From the NCBI GenBank assembly GCA_008694505.1, contig VZDJ01007755.1, forward strand, positions 8,384,334-8,448,333: a stretch of 64,000 nt of DNA, given 5' to 3'. The position numbers and the translations under genes were made by a program. This document shows, one piece after another, positions 39,201 through 51,900 of the stretch; position 1 is the stretch's first letter, and every line of letters begins with the position of its first letter. The notes under the pieces were generated by a model that was given only the letters and a program-made list of their open reading frames with translations, was not told where the DNA came from and did no database searches. The DNA comes from Cyanoderma ruficeps (lineage: Eukaryota; Chordata; Aves; Passeriformes; Timaliidae).

Positions 39201-40624
39201 GATCAGAGGCCTGCCTAGCACCAAGAATCTTTTTCATCTCTGGCTTCTTTGCAACAGTCTTAATCATTCCTTCACTGCTAATTGCCACGTGGACACCTGT
39301 CCACTTGGAGCTCTATTAAGAATATTGGGTTTGTTTCATAAGTGATTGCAAATTAGTAAAGATTCTGGCTACTGTCAACCTGGGTGGCTTCAAACCAAGA
39401 ACCAAAATATAGTGAAAACCTTGACCTCCTTCCATTATGTAGGGCCACTAAATTAAACTTAATCCATTATCTGTGGAGCTACATGGCAGCTGCTGGGATA
39501 ACATCCAAGTTACACAAGTCCTGGAAAGATGACAGCACCAGGGTCATGCAACTGCAAGAAACAGCCTTCTATACTCAAAACTCACATCCTGACTCTGGCA
39601 TAATAAGTACTGACAAGGAAGAATTTCCCCAGTTAAAAAAGGGGCAATTTCCAGTGGCAGGGAAAGAGAGGAAGAAAGAAGAAAGTGGTACCTCTGCATT
39701 TCTTTTAACACATTGTGACTAATCCAACTACATGACATACAACTGTCCAACAAAGGAAATAAGATAGAACAGTACATTTTTTTCATTGTGTTGCACAGGG
39801 ATTTAATTATACAACTCCCGTAAATGTTAATGGGAATCACATGATCCCATCCTTGTACGGTGCAATTAAAATGCACCCAAGAATATCAATCACTTCTCAG
39901 ACCAGAAAAGGTATCTTAACATAGCTGAATGCTGAGATTTAAAAAGGGTGTGCAGAGCAGAGAGAACATTGGATGTGAAGGCTGGTTTGGGAACAGACCC
40001 AGGAGGATATGAGAAACTCAAATTCTGTCATAATCTATAAAGGGCTGAGATGAGAACAAAAAAGAAAGAGACAACAGATTGTTTACAGATAAGAAATGCT
40101 GGTGCTAACAGTCTCTGCAGATACAAATTCAATTTGGTTTAAGAATATTATAGCTAGGAGAATAGTTGCAGTGAAAATAGAAAGCGGTATCCTAAAGCCT
40201 GTAATCCTTATACTTTCCCTGGGTTTACCCAAAGTAAATGGGTATTGTAGATGAAAAAATAGCTAAATAGCTTGGCCTGTGGACACTAACAGGCAGCTGG
40301 TAAATGAATGCGCGGCACTTTGCAGGGTATGAGTGTCCAAGACTGAACTTCTGAGTCCTGAAGCAGAAGCCTACTCTTGCTAACTATAACTGGTACAAGC
40401 TGGGAGGAAATTTCCGTAACACCTGTGCTAAACAGAACTGGCATGTCCTGAATCCTTCTATTAATAGGAAGACATGAGACAGAGCCACCAATTAGGAGGT
40501 TGGCTCCACCTTGTACTTGTGCACAGAGACTATATAGTCTGGGAAATTGAGGGTTTGGGTTCTGAAAAAAAAACAGGTGCTGTCAGAAAGGGTTGCTGAA
40601 CAGAGGAGGTGGTCTCAGAAAGAA

Positions 40625-40713
40625 GAATCATATAATCATAGAATGTTTGTATTGGAAGGAACCTTAAAGATCGTGTAGTTTCACCCCCCACCCCTTCCAT
40701 TGGCAGGGACAGT
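40625..40713 (-). mobile_element. CR1 LINE 3' tail fragment
   Basis: AATCATATAATCATAGAATG, then TTGGAAGGAACCTTAAAGAT, then a C-run and CATTGGCAGGGACAG form the reverse complement of the standard CR1 3' end. The copy is about 90 bp long and 5'-truncated. On the minus strand it lies directly downstream of the LTR-like element at 40888-41295, in the same orientation. Confidence 0.9.
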
Positions 40714-40887
40714 CTCCAGTCTGGAAAGCAGTTAAAGTTCTTGGCTGGAGGAGAGATCCTGGAAGCCAGAGAAGATCCCAGAGATTTGTGTCAAGGTGAT
40801 GGATACTGTGAGATGCTTAGGGACCTTGGCTAGGAATGTTTGTGAGGCATTTTCCAGATGCCTCATCATCCTGTCTGGGGTGCCAGA
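40714..40887 (-). mobile_element. Possible ERV leader remnant with primer-binding-site-like motif
   Basis: On the minus strand, just after the putative 3' edge of the LTR, TGGCACCCCAGACAGGAT (plus coordinates 40868-40885) begins with the TGG expected of a retroviral primer-binding site. By eye it is close to the lysine-tRNA type (TGGCGCCCGAACAGGG). About 150 bp of unassigned sequence follows before the CR1 tail. If correct, this is the start of an internal ERV region and the element is not just a solo LTR. The motif also lies within a perfect 7-bp inverted repeat (TGTCTGG GGTG CCAGACA, 40872-40889), an alternative explanation. No viral coding sequence is present. Confidence 0.35.
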
Positions 40888-41295
40888 CACTTATAACTTG
40901 GGAAGGCTGACTTGGAACAGAGACTGGACAGAGCTAGAGCAAAAACTAGACATTTATTAAAAGACCTTTAAGGGTACACCTTGGGCAGTACAACAGCCTG
41001 ACAAGGGCTACACCCAAGATGGACTTAAAATGGTCACATAATGGACACTGGTCACAAGGTTTCACACTTTTATAAGTTTTGGTACATTTGCATTATAGGT
41101 TTAATTGTTCAATTACAGCTTCAGATTATGAAGACCCATCCTTCTTGTTTTCTCTCTTCAGTCCCCCATGGTTTATGCTTTTGGCCCTGGAACTTGTAAC
41201 CGTTGTCCTCGGTCTTCAGAAGGAAAAGGATTTGTTTTGCCTGCCTACTCTGTGAAGAGAGCTGACTAACACTTAATATGAGGCTCAGAACTACA
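40888..41295 (-). mobile_element. Endogenous retrovirus LTR (avian)
   Basis: Read on the minus strand this has LTR anatomy: a likely TG start near 41295, a U3 of about 220 bp, a TATA box TATAAAA (plus 41068-41074), an R region, an AATAAA polyadenylation signal about 110 bp downstream (plus 40953-40958), and a short U5. The wording (for example TTGAACAATTAAACC, CAAAACTTATAAAAGTGTG) is like LTRs I remember from songbird genomes, but I cannot name the family. Borders are approximate: no clean TG...CA pair with matching target duplications was found. No gag, pol or env sequence accompanies it, so it is non-functional for replication. LTR promoters can be used by host genes. Confidence 0.7.
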
Positions 41296-44009
41296 CCCCT
41301 AGGCAGCACAGAACCTGAAAAACAGGAAAGCTAAAACTCAAGGCATCATATGGAGATGGGTGACTGCAACCAGTAATATGACATGAACCAGCATGACTTT
41401 CCTTTCCATGGGCAGCAGTGATCCCTCTGTGGATAATTCAAGCTCAATGAAATCAAGGGTGTAAGCTAATCAGACAGGGTTAAAGCCCTGCTCTCCTTGG
41501 CTCTTGAATAAGTCCCTCTATAAAGGTTTGCCACCAGTTGCTATTTATTCTGTTTCACCCAGAACAGGCTACTACACATTTTGAATCCCATGTTAATAAC
41601 ATTTCAGAGTTTGCTTCAGCTATGCTGCCCTCTAGTATTCAGTCTAAAAGACAAGTTTTATTACATGTTAATGGAAATTCTATTTGATTTCCAGTGATAA
41701 GTGCCTGTGGTTTTTCGTTAAAAATGATCTTGAATTTTATCCCAACCTATGATCCAAAAGTCCAAGGCCCTGCTGTGTATTGCCTGAAAGAAGAAAATCA
41801 TTGGAGCCAAACCACTGTGAAATCAAAGACAGTGAAGACTTGGGAAACAGAAACACTTTTCTCAGCTTTCCAGTTAAAAAAAAAAAGGAAACTATACAAG
41901 AAAATATTTGTTATTACTTATCACAAAGGTATAAAGTTAAAATTTTTCCTTTCTGTAAATCACCTAAAGAGCTCAAAGACAGAATGTGTTATAAAAGTAC
42001 TATATTAAAATTAATTATGAAATATATTTCTTGGAAGTGATCCTTAGGAAAAAACATTAAAGGAATGAAATAAACTTGGTACTATTTTTATTGTGATTCA
42101 GTAAAATATGCAAGAAGACATGCATTTCATTGTCATCTTAAAACCTAAAACTCCACGGTAAAAAAAAGTCCATAAAAATACAAGGCTTCAGAAATTATAT
42201 TTATCCCACTCCTATATACAATCAAAACATGCTAAATAACAGATGCACAAGGGGTGGCAGGAAAAGGGAGTAGGTACACAGGATAATGAAAGCGAGGGAT
42301 CTCCCTGAAGCTTGACTTGATACCAAATAAACTTCTCCTAGTCACACTTATTGGAACCATTTGATTTCATGCTACTGAATTAACATTTCAGCGGGCCAAA
42401 AATAAGCACATAGGATCTTCCAACCACTCCTAGAATCAGCCTGCTTTTTTCCAGCCTCTATGGGAAGCAAGAGAACTCTGATGGGGAAAAAAAAACGAGA
42501 GAGAGACTTATTCTACAATGTGAGGGAGACCCAAATTCATGCCTATACTCTGCTCAGTTCTTTAATTGGGGAAACATATATGAACCATTTCTGCGTCTGC
42601 CATAAGCCAGACTGTTGAACACAGATCTCCAAAGCAAATCTGGATCACTTTACTACTACTGCTACTGGCTTTTCCTGCTGTTCAACAAAAATTTCATTCT
42701 GGATTTCATAAAAAGTCACTAAGAATTATTTTTTAAACAAAAAGAAACAAGAAAACGTTCCAGCTTTTATCAAAACAGCATCTCAGATCAAAATCTTTTG
42801 GGAAGTGTTTCCTAGAAAGGTTTATTAAAAAATTAGCACATAACCAAAGAACAGAATGGAGGATAATATATACAAAGCAATCTAATGCAACAGATTTTTT
42901 TTTCCATTTTGTAGCTCTTAGTTCCCTTCCTGTGACAGAAAAAAAAAGCAAATTGGGTTAATTTGATCACTTTGTATTCTCTCCTTCCCTTGTCACAGTA
43001 GCCAAGGACCACCTGACTGCTCTTCTGACCATGACTGACTCTGGGGCTGCTCATGGAATGCTGTAAGTATCAGAAATCTGATGGAGGAAGAGCACGGCCA
43101 CTTTCAAAACTCAAAGAACTAAGAAAAGGAAGGGGATCCTGCATTAAAACAAAACAGCAAAACAAACAACAAACAAACAAAACCCCTGCAAAAACAAAAA
43201 TGAAAAAAATTTACCCGTTTCCATCAGGAACTAAGAATTTCTGTAAGGTGCTGAGTACTTTCATATTCTATTTTGTTGACCAGGAGTTGATGGAATTCAG
43301 TGATACACACAACAAACAAAACAAATACCCACATGCTTGGAAGTCCTATGTGGAAAACTCTATCGTGTCATCTGATATTGTTACACTAAGCAGAATGCAG
43401 AGCTTTGCATGGGGGAGAGCTTTTGTGAATCTGTGAGGAGGTGGCAACGTTGCCAACATGCATATGTGATGGTGATCTATTTTAACTTCCTCTATTGTAT
43501 CCCGTAAAGACACCAGAAATCTTTAACTGTGAGCATAATCCACCCTCGCAGTCTCCAGCTATTGTTTTCAGTACAACTAAAGGCTCTCTGGCTCCAGAAG
43601 ATCACCACTTCTTTTTGGATTCATGAAGGACCACAGCTAGGATTTAATTCATCCCTCATAGCATTTGTGTGACTAACAGCAACAAATAAGAATACAAATG
43701 AAGGAAGTAAAAGTTGTCAGGCCATTATTAGTTTCATTGTACCACCATGGCATTCTATACTGGGGGAAGAAGTGACAGCATCCCTCATAAGAACAGCACT
43801 GCAATTCCATCCTCAGACAACATTAAAAGCCACAAGGGGCAGCCATTAATTAGGAGATTATTATGATTTGGGGCTTCATACTTTTTTATAAAATAAAACT
43901 AAATTGCTTCTATATTTAAATGTTTGTTTGGGGGTCAGAAATCACTGTAACTGACATTATGTAGGGATTTCTTTTCCCCTCCTGTTTTTATTACCTCTGA
44001 AAAATACAT
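41296..44009. other. Non-coding DNA, nothing recognised
   Basis: Unique sequence with an A-run at about 41877-41886 and an A/CAAA-rich stretch near 43146-43210. Open frames are short and without domain character. No gene or RNA supported. Confidence 0.6.
43146..43210. repeat. A-rich (CAAA)n-type tract
   Basis: Irregular AAAC/CAAA/CAA units form a low-complexity tract of about 65 bp. An adjacent reading frame through it translates to K/Q/N-rich low complexity and should not be taken as protein. Confidence 0.8.
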
Positions 44010-44130
44010 GAACAGGTTGGATGGGGTTTTGAGCCACTTGGTCTAGTGGAAGGTGTCCCTGTCCATGGAAGGGCGTTAGAACTAGATGATCTTTACAGGT
44101 CCCTTCAAATGCAAAGCATTCTATGATTTT
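44010..44130 (+). mobile_element. CR1 LINE 3' tail fragment
   Basis: GAACAGGTTGGATGGGGTTT, GGTCTAGTGGAAGGTGTCCC, GTCCATGGAAGGGCGTTAGA, ACTAGATGATCTTTACAGGT, CCCTTCAAATGCAAAGCATT and CTATGATTTT follow the CR1 3' end in order. It is 5'-truncated to about 120 bp and the tail repeat is reduced to one unit. Confidence 0.92.
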
Positions 44131-44312
44131 TAAAGTTGTCCCAAATCCATCTTTCTTGAAAATAATTGGTTGTTTTCAACCACTGGCAGAACTTTGCAAA
44201 TACAGGTGATGATAAGAAAAGTATTTCGACCCCTATTTAGTCCAAAATGCTATGTATTCTCTATTTCCTGAGCATAAAGGAGAAAAAATATTTTTAGAAG
44301 TGCCAAGACAGC

Positions 44313-44353
44313 AAAAAAAAAAAAAAAANNNNNNNNAAAAAAAAAAAAAAAAA
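44313..44353. repeat. Poly-A run containing an 8-N assembly gap
   Basis: Sixteen A bases, eight N (44329-44336), then seventeen A bases. The gap length is small and the flanks are pure A, so the gap most likely stands for an unresolved homopolymer and not for a missing gene. The true length is unknown. Confidence 0.95.
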
Positions 44354-45064
44354 GGCAGAGTATTTACTGATACAGATATTGCATATTTTTCATGAAGGTC
44401 ATGAGATAAAATTGGAATCCATTTAAAATAGCTTGTGCTTTGATTAGCCATTTTTCAGCCCTGCCTTCCTTCACACAGATTCATTAATATACCCCTAGAA
44501 CTATCATTATCCCAATATTCAGAAGGCTTCTAATTTCAAATTAAATACATTCAGCATCATTGTTCCTTCAACTGAAAAGAGACTGCAGGAGTACATACAT
44601 TACTTTTTCATAAATATTTTGCTGTGATAGCTGCCTGAAATGAGATGTTTTCCTAGCCCTTCTTACCAGAATACTATGATTATTTCAGTAGAATTGTGAG
44701 GGTTTTCCAAGACCAAACACCTCAACAAATGCTCACCTAACCTATCCTAGCTGTTCTTCCCCTTCCATAGCCCAAACCACCACCACCATGAAGGCTGTGC
44801 ACATTTTGGGCAAGTCAGTCTTATCCACTCAGCTGCTCCCTCTTCTGACCCAGGAAGTCTTTCCTAACAGTCACTCCAATTTGAAAATTTCTCCGTCATT
44901 TTGGCCATTGAGTACAAGTGATTACTCTTTGTCAAAGACCCATTTGGAAGAGAGTTATTTGTTTTCTCTTTCCTTTATCTTGACAGGGACCCTGAATATT
45001 TCTGTGAAGTAAATATTGAAATGAAATCATGAATACAGCAATAGTTGCATATGTAATAAACACG
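44354..45064. other. Non-coding DNA, nothing recognised
   Basis: Unique sequence between the poly-A gap and the next CR1 tail. No feature supported. Confidence 0.6.
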
Positions 45065-45162
45065 AGAATCACAGAATATGCTGAGCTGGAAGGGACCCAC
45101 AAGGATCATTGAGTCCGACTCCTGGCCCTGCACAGCACCATCCCCATGACCACACAGGCAAA
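45065..45162 (-). mobile_element. CR1 LINE 3' tail fragment
   Basis: GAATCACAGAATATGCTGAG, CTGGAAGGGACCCACAAGGA, TCATTGAGTCCGACTCCTGG and CCCTGCACAGCACCATCCCC are the reverse complement of the CR1 subfamily tail with TGATCCTTGTGGGTCCC. The copy is moderately diverged and about 100 bp long. It is the same subfamily type as the plus-strand copy at 10740. Confidence 0.9.
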
Positions 45163-48100
45163 TTCTATTTTTTCAGAATCAAACCCCATGATGACAAGGT
45201 ATAATTCTACGTTATACCTACCACCAGAATGTTTTGTATGCTCTTATACTGCCTTGAAAATACTCGGGCATGGGATGCTTTTATTTCAAAAGCTTTAATA
45301 CTAACACAAACCCAGTGGAGCTTTCCAAAGGTCCTGAACTTTAGCCTCCCCACACTAACTGGCATTAATATTTTCAATGAGTAGTCTGGTAACCCAGCTC
45401 ACAGATGAGTCTTCTTGGAGATCTCCTCCTGAATTATAATATTTTGAACTACAGACTATTAATTAACAAGTCATAATTTGCCCTTTCAGTTTAGCTTTAA
45501 TCAGGAAAGCTTTTTGAATGTGGACATGATCTCAGTGCAAACCTGCAGTATTACTAATTAAAATCAGCAAAGCTACCTCAAATTTATGAGAGGGTAAATG
45601 TCAACAGAATTTGGTCTCTGGCATGCCACTGGTCTACTCAGTCTCTACCTTGGACAATAAATCCATAAAGACAATAAATCACAGTATATTCTAAAGCCAT
45701 AAAACTCTTCAACTTGCCAATTGAAGCACAAAATGAATATATAAAATGAGATTTAACTCATTATTCATGAGTGCTAACAGAACTGGTAAAGATAGATATG
45801 TTGTGGTGCCTATTTTGAGAGATATGAATATTATTTAAAAGAATTCCAGAAATATTTCTGTGAAGAGTGGTAATGTTTAAAATATGAAGTAATCCAAAAA
45901 AGGCATTAACCTATGGGCTTTCTTTTGTCTGCTCTATATCTGTTCTTTTTATCAGTTCTCATGGGATCCACACTAGAGAACAGAAAATATTGTCACATTA
46001 CTCTCTGTGAGCTTTTTAGGATTTTTTTTTTTTAAGATACTTAAAGGGTCAACAGTGAGATTAGCACTGTCAAGAAAGGGGTTTCTCAAGCTATCCCCCA
46101 CGGAAAGAGAATTAACACAGCAGATTAGTCACCTCAGTGCTGAGATATTAGCATGTGATACGCTGCACTGTACCACGCTACTGTTTCAGTGTTGCCAACT
46201 CATGCAAATCACACAATAATTGGTATTTTCCCTAAGGCTGGTACAATGAGATTACATAAAAATAATACGTCTTTAAGAACTAATACAATTCTGAGCCATA
46301 TGCTCAGGAAAAATCTTGAAGTAATTGCTCTTGATCTTAAAAAGCCAACAAATAGAAGGAAACAAATTCTGAAATTCATTACAGTTAAAATTTCATCATT
46401 TTTAAGGCCATGGAGACCACCTAAAGAGAAAGTTGCCAGCACTGCAGGAATGTCAGCACAGCTAATGATTCCATTTCCAAACCACAACTACTGTTAACAT
46501 TGTCTGCTTGCCTCTCCATCACATATTATGTAGATTAGTTCTGGATTGGAGCTTTTTTATCTTAGGTACACATCATGAGTTCAAAATGTGTCTTTGAGGG
46601 GAAAGAAAATCTTATTTAATTACAGTAATTTAATTCTTTTGTTAACTGGACACTGTATGCTGTCGCTTAACAAACAAAAGACTGCAGGGTTATGTGCAGT
46701 CTCCCTGTTCAGTGGAATAACATGGAAAGCCAGTGAAAGTACTGTGAGAAAGAATGTGAGAAGAAGCAGGAGAGAATTCACTGCATGAGGCATCTGGGAG
46801 AAGCATCATTGACTCAAAACCTTCAAAGGGGAAATATATGGCACAAGCTAGTGTGCAGCAGGACTGACAGCAGATAGCGACTACTGGAAGTGGTTTGTAG
46901 TTTCAGTTCATCAAATATTGCTAGTGGAAGTTTTGCTACTGTGCTGTGTGTTCACCAAACAGGCTTCTTTACCTCTTCCAAAATTCCTTGAGTTACACAA
47001 TGGAATGCATAGAAGTATGAGTATATCACCAAAATCTTTTTTCTATTACACCTATATTGTTCTTACAAGTGCAGTAAGAGATGCCTGCCCTCAATTTTCT
47101 AGACCCTGTATTAACAGGATTGCTCACCTAACTTAAAGCAACATCAGGTAACTTACTCTAGCTATTGATGCCATGACTCTGCAGGTTAAACAGCCTACAT
47201 GTTATGCCTCTAAGTCATTTGGAAAACAAAGCTAGTAAAGCACGGACATGCCTGCATCACGCATGTTACACAGATACCCTCACATGTATATCTAGAAACC
47301 CTTCACAGGCCAATACAATGTAGATTGTGAATTCTGCACTATAGCATATACAAATAGTAAGATAAGAAAATTGATATAAAACTCGTTTGGGCCAAGGCAA
47401 TCACAGAATTGACTTCTCCAAATGATGCAATGTCAGCTGGAAGCAGCTGAAAGGCACAATCTGACAGCATCCACTTCCATAGGCCGTGACCTCATGATTC
47501 CCTTCTTTAGTGGTCCTGGTTTTTACTCTGGCAGGTCAATAGACCCAGCTCTGCCAAAGCTAGGGCATGTTGCAGGCTGTGGCATCTCTTCTATTCTCTG
47601 TGCTGATGGGTGAGAGTTTAGAAGTTATTGTTTATAGGCTTTGATGCTGGTTGACCTTACACACATACATTGTGGTAGATTTTGGCGTGTTACTGTCAGC
47701 CTGGGTTTTATGTGCGAGTATTTCAATTTAACAACATAGATTAAGACCCAAAAGGGAGATGAGAAGTGAGTTTTCCACTGGATTTCTCTATTTTATGGGT
47801 AGATCCTAAGACCTAGGGGCATAGAGAGTTTTGTTGGACATTTTCCAGTACAGAAAAAAGCAGGCATTCAGAACCTGAAGTACTTAAAGCAATAATAAAT
47901 TATTTGTAGTTTTAAAGTTTTTCATGGCATTCATACTGTTTTCTAAATTGAGTACAGAGTGATGCCTTGCAAAATTGATCCTACCGATTAATCTTAGAAT
48001 TATACTTCCTATTTTTCTTTCATGCTATTTTTTTCACTGATAAAACTCCATGAAGTTGGTTATGCTTCTGCTCTACTCAATGCATGAGATTTCATCTGCC

Positions 48101-48617
48101 TAGGGAATTTTTAAGAAACAAACAAACAAAAAAAGAATTCTACACATAATTATTATAATAATACTTAGCATCGGAAATGAAATATCTCAAAATCTTTGTT
48201 GGTTTTTATCGTTACAAATCTGGAGTTGAGTTTCCATCAGGAAACTTATATGCCTAAGGGAATGAATTATTGCATTTAAGTCCCTTTAGACAGTAATTCA
48301 TTGTTTCAGAGTAAATGAAGTAATTTTAAAATAATTATAATGAGACTTAAACTAACTTCTACTAAGTAGTAGTTAAACATTATGCGAATAAAGATTAGTC
48401 TATGATGAGGGAAATATTCCTTCTTCTAAATCTTTCCCTGGTTACACTCTACCCTTAGAAATTGCTTATATGTTCTTGGCAGATCTACGGCAGAGAGACT
48501 GTACATTTGATTTTACAGAGACTCTTTCCCTAAGGCAACTCTCTTATATACAGAACTTATCTTTTCCTGCTTTGCAGAAGGGCCTGAACTTCCTTCACCT
48601 ATAGAAATATGCTCCAA
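45163..48617. other. Non-coding DNA, nothing recognised
   Basis: Unique sequence, AT-rich, with a T-run near 46022-46033 and an AAAC/A-rich patch near 48117-48132. No gene, RNA or transposon supported. Confidence 0.6.
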
Positions 48618-48918
48618 CAATGGTCTCCAAACTTTTTTGATGGCGAACACCTATCAGTAAAAACATTTTCAGCAAAATCCATTTCATTCATTCATTAATT
48701 ATACTAATGTTAATATATTATCCATATTGCAAAGCATACACAAAAATTAAAACAGAAAACGATGAGCTAAAGATGAAATAAATACTATTTTAAAAATTGT
48801 TATATTAATAAAGAAATAAATAAGCTACTATTATTTAACTTATTAATGGTACAAAATGTATTTTCTGCCTACACTTCAATGGACTGTCTCATGTGTGGAC
48901 CCTATTTGGAGACAACTG
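48618..48918. mobile_element. Non-autonomous hAT-like DNA transposon
   Basis: The left end CAATGGTCTCCAAACTTTTT (48618 onward) matches the CAGTGGTCTCCAA-type end of vertebrate hAT (Charlie-like) elements. The right end TTTGGAGACAACTG at 48905-48918 is its imperfect inverted repeat (reverse complement CAGTTGTCTCCAAA). The roughly 300-bp interior is AT-rich and non-coding, as in MITE-like derivatives mobilised by a transposase from elsewhere. The 8-bp flanks (TGCTCCAA and AGCTAGAG) match at only about half the positions, so a target duplication is at best eroded. It is old and inactive; the exact family is not identified. Confidence 0.6.
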
Positions 48919-51900
48919 AGCTAGAGCACCAAACTGCTTACAACATGTGGGGTAAATGCACACTGCAATCTTATCTGAAGTTTCGGCCTCTGTCACCAAG
49001 ATCAGCTGATCTGCAGGTATGTACCTTAACTTTCTTTCCACTCATATACCCAGGCTTGTTTTCAGAGACACCAGGAGTATACACCCAGGTTTCATCAGAA
49101 AATAACATCAAGGTGTGTTCCAAGGGTGAGCACCCTAAAAGGAAAAAAATGTCCTGGGTTCTTCATCAGTTAGATGCCTTCACTGCATACCAGCCTTATT
49201 TTTCAGCAGGTCCTAATGAATTTGACACCTGCAAGGGACATCTCTCTGGAGAGAAGGCAGGATGATAAACAGTAGCTCAGAACAGCTTCTTTAGAAACCA
49301 TAAGAATAAACAACTGGAGAAAACACTGATACAAAAGCCAGGTTACATCTTATCTTCCTTAACTTCAGTGTTCTCCCTGAGGCCCCTGTCTGGCCCTTTT
49401 GAGCCTGGACAGTTTTATTCCTCTGTCTACCCCAGGGAGCAGGAATGGAGAATCACAATTGTCTTCAAAATTAGCCAGTTCCCTACTTTTTCCCTTAAAT
49501 GCCAGCAGAAAGGTTGTCTAAGGCCATTGCCATTTTCCTCTGTGTGTCACTTATCAGGCAGAAATAAACTCTTTAAAATCAGGTAACAGTTCAATAATCA
49601 AATTGTCTAAGACACATGAAAGTCATAGGACCTTCATAGCTCAGTAATGATTTTTACTGTCTCTTGGCTCTGACAGAGAGTGTGAACAGAGGATCCTCAA
49701 AGGCTGTAATTCAATCTTCTATGGGATATACAAAAATTCTGTCTTTCTACTAAGTCCTTTAAGCTGATTCACATTTTACTTTAGGTATCCTTACAAAATA
49801 TCAGCTAATCTTTCAAATGAGCACATTACAGTCTTACAACTGGAAAAAGATTAGCTAGAAGTTTCTATTTCTAAGTATTAAAAGAGATTATGGACTCATA
49901 GCAACTCAGACACGGGGTATTTGCTCAAAATCCATCTCATTAGAAATGCTATGTAAAATTCCTCAATCCTGGAATGCTTGAAGAAGAACATTTAATCAAA
50001 GTTTTTGCAATCAAATATTAGAACCAGGCAGTTTTAATCAAAGTGACAATTCTAGAGAATTGTCTCAAATGATACAGCATCCTGATGCCAGGATTTTTCA
50101 GGTTGCATCATATATCTCAAACATTTTCTCAGCACTTCTGGGCAGTTCTCTCCCTCATTTCCAAGTCCCAGAACCTTGTTTTGCTCCTGTGGGAGTCGTG
50201 CAACTAGAAAAATTGATTATTGGAAAACACTCTCTGGATTTCACCAATCTCCAATCCCGACAGGCAATATGTAATCTTGTCAGTAATGCAACTAGCAATG
50301 TTTTCCTATGATCCAGGCCAGATTTATTTGAAGCAGATTATTATCTATAAATCCATTATCTATAGAAATTACTAATGCAAAATCTCAATGTCTAGATTTC
50401 TCTTTGCCCTCTTGTTTGAGTAAAAGCACTGCTTCTAGACAGGAAGAAATTAGGCAGAATGGCAGGCAAACCCTATCAGTAATTCCCTTTACAGACTACA
50501 AGTGAAAAACTCTGGACCACTTCAGAGGTCCAGAGGTCCAAAAACAACCCCTCTGCTCTGATTTCACAAACCCCTGAATCTGCTGTCTTAAGGGCAGTCA
50601 TGACATTTTCACTGCTGTCCCCTGAACTCAGCTAAGAAAGGGGATGAAATTAGAAATCTTCAGTTAAAGACATCTTATTTAACACTTGGATGTCTTTTAG
50701 ATGCTCCAGCTAATTCTGTAACTTGTACTGATAAATTTTGAAGCCCTATTCTTGCCTATCTAAACAACTCCATGTCCCCAAAAGACATTAATAAATTGCT
50801 TGACATCAGGTCAGATATGCTCCAAAAATAAAAATAAATTGATGTCCATACTTTAGCTTGGGTTAAAAAAATCAAAGGCCGTGGAATCTGGGAACTCTCC
50901 CTGGCTTGCACCCATCAGGGTTCTCTGAACTTCAGCTTGTCCCCATATTCTACTTCCGTGTAAACTGACAGTTTTCTGAGAAAGTGCAACCTTTTGATAA
51001 GGCTGCCTTCTGATTATTCTAAATATGTCTAACATATACATATATTAAAAAAAAATACTCCGAAACATCCTGTTTTAAGATCTTCCAGACACACCTGAAT
51101 CAACTAGTCTTTAAAGGGAACTGGAAGGAAATATTCTCTTTAAACAGCTAACAGTTTCTCTTCCAAGGATTAGTGCTTAAATTTCTGGTTGGGAAATACT
51201 TTGCTACCAAGACAATGTCTGTTGTATGGAAGACAAAGAACAGAGCTTTCAAGGAGGATGATATTCATGTATCCAAGCACTTAAAAACAACTTTGTAGCT
51301 GAGCATTTGTATGTCTTTTATTTGTGTCTGGTTCATAAAGCAATGAGTTTTAATGCAGCTGCCTTGAACAGATACTCAAGAAGGGAAGAGCGCAGTTATT
51401 TACCAGCATGCAAGTTCTTCCAAATCACAGATATCTAAAAGATAAAAGCTCAGATTCACCCCACAATACATGAAGAGCCATCTGTAAAGCTGCCAACATA
51501 ATTGCTCACAGAGCTCCCCAAAGAGCCAGATGCCACCACTTGAACACGTTCCCAACTTAGTCATCTGAGTACTGAAGACAGGAGGGAATAGCAGGAAGTT
51601 GAAGGGTCAATGGTATGCCATTTATATTCTGAAAAGATGAAACGGATTTTTGGAGAAAATTAAACTGAAAGGACGTCATGCCAAACAGAATGTGCTTTAG
51701 CAGCACAATTTAATACTAGAAATAAATGTGTGTGTCACTCTGGAGTTTTTAGAATATGAAAGGCATGAAAATTGTGCTCTGATAATAATACGGAATGAAA
51801 ATGTGGCAAAATTTCCTCATAATTAAAAGATGTAGTGAAGATACTCTTGCAACTTGTTTTTGATTCTCTGCACTTTTCCAATCAGAGCCTTGTTTCCAGA

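Larger units (their letters stand above)
31714..40624. other. AT-rich non-coding DNA, nothing firmly recognised
   Basis: Nearly 9 kb without a gene or transposon I can support. It contains a 24-bp tandem duplication at 33947-33990, a TTTA/TTAG-rich tract near 36205-36232, and generally very AT-rich sequence at 37-38.6 kb. This is the kind of sequence in which conserved enhancers of distant genes can lie, but nothing in the sequence alone proves that. Confidence 0.55.

Noticed and set aside
44233..44451. Minus-strand frame with a phenylalanine run
   Set aside because: It is a translation of the poly-A tract and the N gap, so it is an artefact.
48846..49265. Plus-strand open frame of 139 codons
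   Set aside because: Its 5' part lies inside the hAT-like transposon relic, and the translation shows no domain. A chance frame.
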